NCBI GenBank assembly: GCA_015501055.1
Contig: JADNYV010000053.1
Location: 147,827-211,826 of the forward strand
DNA from: Mucidula mucida
Taxonomy: Eukaryota; Basidiomycota; Agaricomycetes; Agaricales; Physalacriaceae
Direction of reading: 5' to 3'
DNA: 64,000 bases
Part shown: piece after piece, positions 55,650 to 64,000 of the stretch
Position numbering within the stretch: position 1 is the stretch's first letter
Layout: each line of letters opens with the position of its first letter
Position numbers and translations under genes: made by a program
The notes under the pieces: generated by a model
What the model was told of the DNA's origin: nothing
Database searches by the model: none
What the model saw: only the letters and a program-made list of their open reading frames with translations

Positions 55650-58600
55650 ATGATCTTACGAGGATGGCACCTCTGTTGCCTGCTCTCGACGCTGTTTGCG
55701 GTCGTGCTGGCACAGAATCCGACTCACTCCATTAATTCCTTCCAAAACCTCCCCGGGCGCCTCTTTTTCTTCGACGACAGCGAGACCGCCGTGTATCTAG
55801 ATTCGGTCGAAGGGATTCTGTATGTTACGCAGGATGAGGGGAAGTCGTGGAATGCGGCACCGGATATTCCGAAGGGAGATGCAGCGATGGTTATTGAACA
55901 TCCATTTGACAATCGTTATGTGCGTACAGGAGCCTTCTTCTATCGAGAAACGTGTTAAATGGTGCATCGCAGGCGTTTGTGCTTACTAGAGGAAAGCGCC
56001 ATTATCGCACAGAGGACCGCGGCAAAACTTGGCGGGCATTCGAAGTCCCATTACAGCCTTCGCTTGTCTCGCGGCCGCTCTCTTTCCATTCAGATCCCAA
56101 GAAATTTGGATATATTCTGTATCAGGGCACGGCCTGTGAACGCATAGGTTGGGGGAACGTATGCCACGACGAGGTGAGTATGTAATATAGATGTTAAATG
56201 CTGTACTAATTCATGCAGACGTATTACACCAAGGAGGCCTTCAGCGACGAGCCAAAGCTTCTTCTCTCCGAAACATCTCGCTGCCAATTCGCCCACAGCA
56301 GCGTCGACTTCAAACACGAGGCCCATGCCGATCTAATCTACTGCGTAGCCTTCGACACTAGTGCAGTCAATGGCGCCCACGCCCTTTCTTCGTCCCGCCT
56401 CTTCTCCAGTACGGACTTTTTCGAAGACGAGTTACGCGTCGAAGAGCTTGGAATTGGCAAGAACTCCAAGGGTGTCATCGCATTTGCCATAGTTAGCAAA
56501 TACGCAGTGGTGGCACTCAAGGACCTTTCTGGAAATAGCAATGGCGACATGCTGCTCTACGTCACGGTCGATACCAAAACTTGGGCCAAGGCGCAGTTCC
56601 CTCACGCGTCATCCGCGCAGCTTCGCGAAAACGCGTACACTATAGTCGAGAGTACGACCCATTCGCTTGCTGTGGACGTCGTTCTTCAAGATCAGAGTGC
56701 AATCGGAACGCTCTTCGTGAGCAATTCCAATGGCACGTTCTTTGTGGAGAGTCTCAAGGACACCAACCGCAACGAAATGGGCTATGTGGATTACGAACGA
56801 CTCTATGGCATAGAAGGTGTCGGCCTGGCAAATGTCGTGTCCAACGCCGAGGACGTCGAAGGTCGCGGAGCTGAAAAGCGTCTCAAGACGTATATCACTT
56901 TCGACGATGGCAGCTCTTGGCAGCCTATCAAAGCACCCAACTGCGGCGCGTCTGACTGTACCCTTCACCTTCATTCCGTCACTACACCCCACAACTTCGG
57001 TCGTATATTTTCTTCGCCGGCACCCGGTCTCGCAATGGGTGTGGGCTCCATCGGTGATGTTCTCCTTCCCTACGAAGATTGCGACACCTACATCAGCACC
57101 GACGCCGGGGTGACATGGAGAAAGATCCGCGACGATGCCCACAAGTACGAGTTTGGCGATTCGGGCAGTGTCATTGTTGCGGTCAATGATGAGGATGGCG
57201 TATCCAAGGTGGTCTACTCCCTGGATCTTGGAAACACTTGGAAGGAGTATGATCTCGGGATCAAGATGCGCGCTCGCGCTCTTACGACTGTGCCGGACTC
57301 GACGAGTCAAAAGTTCTTGTTGGTGGGACAGGTCGCGAGGAAGGACCAGGCTGGTGATGTTGGACGATTTGTTGTTGTACATCTGGATTTCGCTGCTACT
57401 CGCTCAAGAAAGTGCAGCAATAACGACTTCGAGGAGTGGTATGCCCGGGCTGGGAATCGCGATTGTTTGATGGGACACAAGGTTCGTGCGATGTATTATC
57501 TTTATTCCACGTTTGACCTTTTATTAGCAATGGTATAAGCGTAGAAAGCCCAACGCTGACTGCTATGTGGGGGAGAAATTCACCGATCCGATCGAGCATG
57601 AAGATAACTGCTCTTGCGTTGACGAGGACTACGAATGGTACGCTTCTTTCTATCTCTTATATTTGCATTGTCTTATAGCTTTCCAGTGACTTCAACTTTG
57701 TCCGTGACGGCAATCAGTGTGTACCGTCAGGTCCCGAATCCATTCCGCCTGGGATCTGCCTCCGTCCCGATCAAACTTACAAGGGATCAAGTGGTTGGAG
57801 GAAGATTCCTGGTAACACGTGTACTGGTGGGACCAAGGACGCGCTTGTTGATAAGAAGTGCTCGCAAGGTTTGTGCTCTTACGCTACAACAATGCTAACC
57901 ATTAACTGTCCATCAAGCTCAACCCGAGGAAGGGCAGGTTCTTCATCAGACCGTGGGTTGCCTTCTCTGTCTTAACCTTATATGCTAACAGTACTTCTAG
58001 TTTGAATTCCCTAGTCATATCGTACAGCACGCATACTTCAAAAAGTCCACGGTATGTATCTAGTCAATTCTGGTCGTGCGGTATGTTGACTCCTTCGACT
58101 AGACCATTCTCGCACGGCTGGATGATAACACCATCTGGCAATCAAGTAATGAAGGGTATACCTGGAACCAATTATTCCCCGAAGAGAACTTTCTAGCATT
58201 TTATCACCACCCATACAGCGACGACCGCGCATATCTCATTACAAGTACCAAGACGTTCTATAGTACCACCGACTCCGGCCGTTCCTGGAATAAGTTCTTC
58301 GCTCCGAACCCACCCAACACTTTCCGCGCGCAGGTGCTCCGCTTCCAGCCTGACTCGGACAAACTCATTTGGACGGGAAACAACAACTGCGAAGGTGGTA
58401 TGACGAGTGATTGTCACGCTGAGGCGCATTGGTCCAGGGACAATGGCCGCAAGTGGACTATCGTTGATAAATATGTCGTCAATTGCGCTTGGGCGCGCGA
58501 CACGCGGTTGAAGGCAGACCCTACGGAGATCTTATGCGAGAGCTACAAGAAGAAGGAGGGCAATCAGCGGTTCTTCCTCACTGAGAATTCGCTGGAGCTC

Positions 58601-60718
58601 GTTGAGGGTTCGTCGTATTACACGAAGAAGAAGAAGCTGTTTGATCAGGTCGTGGGCTTTGCCAAGTTCTCGGAGTTCCTGGTCGTTGCTGAGGTCTGTG
58701 TTTGTTTGTAGGAGCCGGCTTTTACTGACACTTTCTTCTAGCTCGTCCCCGTCCGGCATTCCTTGGAACTGCAAGTGTCGCTCGATGGCGTCAACTTTGC
58801 TACTGGCCAGTTCCCGCCGAGCATGCATCCAGAAACTCACGTACGTTATCTTCCGTCTTGATGTACTTTGTTAACCTCTAATATAGGCGTACACTGTTCT
58901 CGAGTCGTCGACCAATTCTCTCTTTTTGCATATGACCATGTCGGAGGCACCCAGTCCATATTGGGGCACGATCTTAAAGTCTAACAGCAATGGGACATAT
59001 TTTGGCATTTCTATCGAGAATGTCAATCGTGATCATCGGGGTTACGTCGATTTTGAGAAGATGATTGGGCTGGATGGGATCGCTCTCATTAACGTCGTGT
59101 CGAACGCTGACGAGGCGGTGGTTACTGGTCAGAAGGCTTTGCAGACGAGGATTACGCATAACGATGGTTTGTTTGAATGCGAATCTGTGAGCTGTTGACT
59201 GACTGATTTCATATAGGGAGTACATGGAAGCGATTGGTGCCTCCGGCGAAGGACTCGCAAGGCAATAAATACGATTGTGATACGACTGTCAGTTGGTTTA
59301 ACTCTCGTTAGTGCATGCTTACAATTCCACAGAGTTGTGCACTACACATCCACGGATACACTGAGCGCTTAGATCCTCGCGCGACATATAGCAGCCCCTC
59401 TATCGTCGGCCTGCTGATGGCTGTGGGGAACGTGGGCACCTCGCTGGCGCCGTATACTCAATCGGACACGTTCCTTAGTCGTGACGCTGGGTTCACTTGG
59501 GAAGAAGTGCACAAGGACGCGCATCTCTGGGAGTTTGGCGATTCTGGGAGTATACTGATTATGGCTAATGATGAGGAGCCGACGGACCATGTCTTGTTCT
59601 CGACAGATGAGGGGCTGAATTGGAGGGAGTATACGTTCACAAAGGACAAGATGCGGGTGAACAGCATTGTTACTGTGCCGAGCGATACAAGTCGCAAGTT
59701 CATTTTGCTGGCGCAGTATCCGAGCACGCAGACGAGTGTGGCTGTTCATATTGATTTCAGCGCGTTGACGCACACCAAGTGTGAGTCGCATATGACTGGA
59801 GGAGTTTTTGTTGCTGATGTTGTGCAGGTCAACTTAGTGTTGAGGATCCTGGGAACGATGACTTTGAACTGTGGAGTCCAAGCGAGGAGCGGTCAGAGCA
59901 ATGTCTCTTTGGTCGACAGGTGGGATGCGGCGTTCTGCGGTGGTTCAATTGCTGATGCATTTGCAGACTCTTTATCACAGACGTGTGCGCAACACAAATT
60001 GTGTCGTTGGGAACCAGCCCAAGGCTGCGACCCGTGTTCAGAAGAATTGTATATGCACCAAAGTCGACTTTGAGTGGTATGTCAACCTCGTTTCTATGCC
60101 CTGCAACGCTCATGGGAATGTTCAGTGAATTCAATTATGCGAAGAACGATGCGGACGAATGTGTCCTTGCACCTGGGACGACGCCATTATCGAACGATGA
60201 GGGATCCTGCGACGATGAAGGTTACTGGTATGAGCGCACCGCGTATCGCAAGATCCCATACTCGAGCTGTGAGGGCGGCGAGCGGCCTGACCGCGGGATG
60301 CGACATGACTGTCCGGGATTCAAAGCGCACGGGGCGTTCTTCTGGTGGTTCGTCATCATGGTTCCGTTCATGATCGCCGCGCTGGTTGGGTATTGGTACT
60401 ACAAGAAGAGCGGGCTTGCGAGAGGGTATGCTATGTCACGTTCTACCTCCCAAAGCTGATACTGATTTTTTCTTTCAAGGCAAATACGGTTACCGGGAGA
60501 CGGTGGCGGGCCGATGTACCGGGGGCAATATGGATTCGGGGTCTGGGATCATGGAGACGCTGGCGTCGGTGCCGTGGTTTGTGATTGGCGTTGCGGGTAT
60601 TGCGTGGGAGTGGACGGTGTCGCGTGTAGGGGCTGGGTTCCGGTCGAGGAGAGGGTATAGGAATATACCGATTGATGAGGATGCGCAGATTTTGAGGTTT
60701 GAGGATGAGCGGGAGTGA
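55650..60718 (+). pseudogene. VPS10: Vps10/sortilin family receptor (gene 2), frameshifted in the last exon
   Basis: Sixteen exons: 55650-55919, 55973-56173, 56219-57481, 57528-57637, 57687-57868, 57918-57952, 58001-58051, 58103-58693, 58742-58840, 58887-59166, 59217-59287, 59333-59780, 59828-59919, 59967-60076, 60126-60425, 60480-60718. All introns are GT-AG, 45-54 bases, and all phases are consistent through exon 15. Signal peptide, Asp-box propellers, cysteine-rich modules and the transmembrane segment are complete. In exon 16 a run of five G (60521-60525) replaces the four in gene 1. The frame shifts after MYRG and stops at 60658-60660, in place of the normal end ILRFEDERE at 60718. The luminal part and first membrane segment would still be made, but the second hydrophobic stretch and tail would not. 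Confidence 0.88.
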
Positions 60719-61974
60719 AAGGGAGGGGAGGGGTAGTTTGTAGTAGTAGTTTTTTAATTTATGGGGGGTGGGAAGTGGTAGGGAAAGAGTATGAGCTTGT
60801 ATGATTATGCGTATAGAATCGATTTAGGAATGGACGTGTGAAGGGGGTTTGAAATACAGTTTTTTTTGCCAGTGGCGTACGCCGGAAGAGGGTCGAAGCA
60901 AGCGTCTACTAGTAAGTAGAGGACGGCCCATGACCAGGAGCTATGCTGAAGTCTAAAAATCACGCTTACATCAATGAGTTCTATAGCTACGCTGCCTTGG
61001 CAGCCTGGAGTGACAAGAAAAAATGGCATGGTGAACCTTTAATGAGACGCTAGACCGCTGGGACAAGCATAGTCGACGGGATTGGTTCACACCAGCGATT
61101 TTGACAACTTGGGAGGCTTTCATACTGGTAACAATGAGGGTCTAAGAAGAAGAATCACGATACCGGACAGTTTGGCAGGATGAGGATGAGGGTAACAAAG
61201 CTTAGCGAAGTCAAGCAATGCAGGCTGGAAAACACACGTATATAGAGAAAATAGATTTACTAGAAAACATTGGCACCTGAGGAGAGATGTGACTACCATG
61301 CAGCGGAGGATCTAATACTGACGCAAGCTCAGAGCCAAGAAGACACTCACTCAAGGAGAAATTCAATACGTGCACATATACAATGAGTACAACAGCATGT
61401 AATAGGAAGGAATATGGGCAAAGATGTCTATTCGAGGAAATACTTCCGACCGTCGAGTCTTTTCCTTTTTGTCTTCTGACCTTGACGGTAACGATGGCTC
61501 CTCCTCTTCCCGGACAGGCGGTAAGTAATGTACGCCTCATACCGCCCGCTCGGCTTCAGGAAGGGTGAACAGCACTAGTACCCGAACGTTCCATCAAGAT
61601 AAGGCTTCTTCCCCAGAGAATTCCAAATGTATACATGCCGTGATGCTGAGTCCGTGCCAAGAATACTATCATAAAAAATGGTCATCACGATGAAGGAGTG
61701 GATTAGTTAAGTGTAAGCCTGAGGACTGTTGATGAGAGTGGAGAGGACAGATACGAAGCTTTAGTTTGAGCTGTCGATTCAAGACAATAAATAAATCTAA
61801 ATCAAACAACGTCGTGTCGGCTCTCTGTATCTCCTTCAGCAGCCAGAACACGCCAAATGGTTTGAATACGAGAACTTTCCAGACGCCAGTGGCATGGTCC
61901 GAAAGCTTGAGGCGATGAGCATCACGCAAAGAAGAAATCATGAAACAGACATGCCATACGTGAACATATATACC
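60719..61974. other. VPS10 gene 2 downstream DNA with kinase-tail relic
   Basis: Mirror of 22540-23856. A FunK1 tail relic on the minus strand lies at about 61440-61560. No complete gene. This copy lacks the solo LTR found at 10754-11197. Confidence 0.5.
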
Positions 61975-62154
61975 TAGTCTCGTAAACCAGCTCAACGAGA
62001 GAAGATGGGATACTCACGATCGTCTCTTAGTAGAGTCTGGAACCTATGTAGGGGTACCTCATAGGCTCACTTCGGACTTCGAAAATTGCAGATGCCGAAC
62101 CCTAACCACAGAGTGTGCCGTCGGACCGGAACCAGATGGATACAAGCTCGCAGC
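61975..62154. other. Unique junction sequence outside the right arm
   Basis: About 180 bases, unrelated to the other copies, between the arm end and the probable hAT-2 terminal repeat. No gene. Confidence 0.4.
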
Positions 62155-64000
62155 TAGTGCTGCCGTGAGTCGAGTTCAACTCGGACCCTGAACTCGAGTC
62201 GACTCGCTCGTTACTTGATATGGTAACTGAGGAAGCGAGTCCATCAACTCGCTCTGTCAGCCTGCGTGATGCACATCAGTGCGGGACTTTAATATCTTTC
62301 AATCTATCTATCATCATGTTCATCTTTGTTCACGCTTCACTGCTGTAAAAATCGACTCTTTTACGCATTTCAATAGTGGGGTGACCGTTGGTTGGTAACG
62401 ACGCAGACGCAGCGGCACTTTATATAGGCGCTCGCCGTGGCTGTGCCATACGACCGATTGTTGACAATGGCTTCAAGCGCGTCGCGTCGTGTCGGTGCCC
62501 GTGATCGCTGCGCCGGAGTACAAATAGGTGGCCAGGTGCCTTGAATTGCGCTGAACTATCCCATCCTTGCTTAGCTGGATGCAAGGTGTTTGCCCGGGTT
62601 GCCGCCATGAGCTGCATTCATGTATATGTGGTCCAGTCGAGCGGCCTCTCGGGCCACCATTGCAATTACCTCCCGGATTTACTAGTCTGGAGCAATACTC
62701 CGCCTGGTACTACAACGTCTACATGCCGTCGCAGGCGCCGCCTCAAGGACCCCACGCGTATGGACCATTTCCCGCTCAGCAGCACCCTGGGCCATCCTCC
62801 ATTCCATTTCCATCCTCAGGCCCAGGGACGTCAGCCCAATTGAACGACATCACCAATGCTGGCACCAACACTTCTTCGCGTCAAAAACGCCCTCGTCAAA
62901 CAGCCACCTCTGCATCATTGACTGCCACTGCTAATCCTCACGCGCCGAAACGTACTCGCGTCAATGCTGGCGCAGGTCGTCCAAGAACAACACACTCGCA
63001 GCCTGCAGGAGCTGACACGCCGTCGCAATCTCATCCATCCGCTAATGAATCTGGCGGACCAGCCGTACCGGGTGTCGGGCCAATCACTGAGGATGAACAT
63101 TCCATTCCTCGTGCATTCTCTTCTGGCACGCACTTCGAGTCGATCGCTCGCAAGCCCAAGGCCAACATTCGTGCCGATGCAGCTACCGATGTCTGGTATT
63201 TCGTTCGTGGTCTTACATCTCCGGATCCCGTATCGCTGCCGGAGGCTGAGCCATGCTCAAAAACCTATCCCTCCCGGAAAGAGTTTAGTCACCTGGGCTG
63301 TAAACTGTGCAAGTAGGTTATCTATTCTTCTCTCAATTCAGCAACTGATTTTTATTACCAGGGACTGGACGACATGGGCTAACGTTGATGGACAATCCAA
63401 GACGATCCGAAAGCATATGGAGAAGGAACACGGTGATCTTTGGTGGACATCGGTGTGGAATCTTAAGCTGAAAGGGTGGCAAACTGTCCTTAGGCCGGAG
63501 GATATCGCACAGGATCCACCTAGCGAGCAGGAGAAGTTCTCTATCAAGGGTTTCCACAAACGCTTGATCAGGTGGATTGCTGTCGACGATCAGGTCAAAG
63601 ATTTATCTTGCCGATGCTTTCTATTTGCTAATGCTGTCTTCAGTCTCTCGATGTTGTCGATTCGCCCGAACTTCGCGACCTCTTACTATTTCTCGGACAG
63701 GAACATATAACCAAGAAGGACCTCCCGCATCGCACAAAGCTCACGGACATGATCTTTGAGGCCTTCGAGAAGGAGTATAAGGCAATTATCGACCGCATTC
63801 AGAACGCCATGGGACGCGTGTCATTTACGTCCGATATATGGTCGCGTAAAAACCTCCAATCCTATATGGCAATCACGGCGCACTATATCATGTGTGATAC
63901 CAGTGGTCGTTTAGTTCTTTGTACCGATTTGGTGGCATTCCGAGGCCTGGACGAGAGCCATACAGGTGTGAACCTTGCGAAGGTTTTCCTTGACGTGATA
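62155..64000 (+). mobile_element. hAT-type DNA transposon (hAT-2), 5' part, continues past the window
   Basis: The probable left end is at TAGTGCTGCCGTGAGTCG (62155), resembling the hAT-1 end. Sub-terminal repeats GAGTCGA/ACTCGAGTCGACTCG follow at 62170-62255, then a transposase gene. The right end is outside the window. Confidence 0.7.
62579..64000 (+). CDS. hAT transposase, N-terminal and catalytic part (incomplete at window end)
   Basis: Exons 62579-63312, 63362-63593 and 63644 to beyond 64000, with introns of 49 and 50 bases in consistent phase. The start is the ATG at 62579 (MQGVCPGCRHELHSCICGP); an alternative cannot be excluded. A Pro/Ser-rich N-terminus is followed by a BED-type zinc finger spanning intron 1 (CKLCK..WTTWANVD..HMEKEHG). 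Next is KLTDMIFEAFEKEYKAIIDR, then VSFTSDIWSRKNLQSYMAIT with the first catalytic Asp in SDIW. The last visible piece (LVAFRGLDESHTGVNLAKVF) is the usual region after it. No stop or frameshift seen, so possibly an active or recently active element. Confidence 0.85.

Larger units (their letters stand above)
51185..61974. repeat. Right arm of ~10.8 kb inverted repeat
   Basis: Reverse complement of 22540-33334. The inner end is at 51185 (GAATC). On this side the sequence continues into the FunK1 copy 3 promoter, while the left arm continues into unrelated DNA. The outer end is at 61974 (ACATATATACC), after which unique sequence and hAT-2 follow. Confidence 0.9.

Noticed and set aside
1..64000. 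tRNA, rRNA genes and CRISPR arrays
   Set aside because: Looked for T-loop GGTTCGAATC-type boxes and regular short repeats; none found with supporting structure.

Overview
The window looks like a transposon-rich, rearranged piece of a filamentous basidiomycete genome, most likely an Agaricomycete. Coding sequence is broken by many ~45-55 base GT-AG introns. The families seen are typical of that group: fungal-specific FunK1-type kinases, F-box-like proteins with a short two-exon start, a Vps10 sortilin receptor, a plant-type O-methyltransferase, a GMC oxidoreductase, and Ty3/gypsy, DIRS-like and hAT elements. All family calls are by eye from recognisable motifs; no search was run.

Layout. 1-2.5 kb: decayed Ty3/gypsy element (minus). 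3.9-8.0 kb: decayed DIRS-like retroelement (minus), interrupted by a solo LTR with a perfect target duplication and perhaps by a second short LTR. 8.2-10.0 kb: decayed, 5'-truncated hAT transposon (minus). 10.0-13.4 kb: a copy of the VPS10 3' end and its downstream DNA, carrying another solo LTR and two kinase fragments. 13.4-16.1 kb: intact FunK1 kinase (copy 1, minus). 16.4-19.5 kb: O-methyltransferase fragments either side of a beheaded GMC oxidoreductase. 19.8-22.5 kb: intact FunK1 kinase (copy 2, plus). 22.5-33.3 kb: left arm of a large inverted repeat with VPS10 (intact), a short FunK1-like kinase and an O-methyltransferase. 33.3-48.1 kb: spacer with F-box-like genes, a small two-exon gene, a possible mitochondrial protein, and decayed or duplicated genes. 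48.2-50.9 kb: broken FunK1 copy 3. 51.2-62.0 kb: right arm, the mirror image of the left arm, whose VPS10 and kinase copies carry frameshifts. 62.2-64.0 kb: a second hAT element, open at the window end.

The main message is structural. Four genes (VPS10, short kinase, O-methyltransferase, long FunK1 kinase) recur in one fixed order, in both orientations and with different end points, so the locus reads as a circularly permuted, partly inverted amplification of a ~13.5 kb unit. The array is bracketed by hAT elements. One full set (left arm plus FunK1 copies 1 and 2) looks translatable; most other copies are decaying. A haplotype-merging assembly error must be excluded before this is treated as biology.
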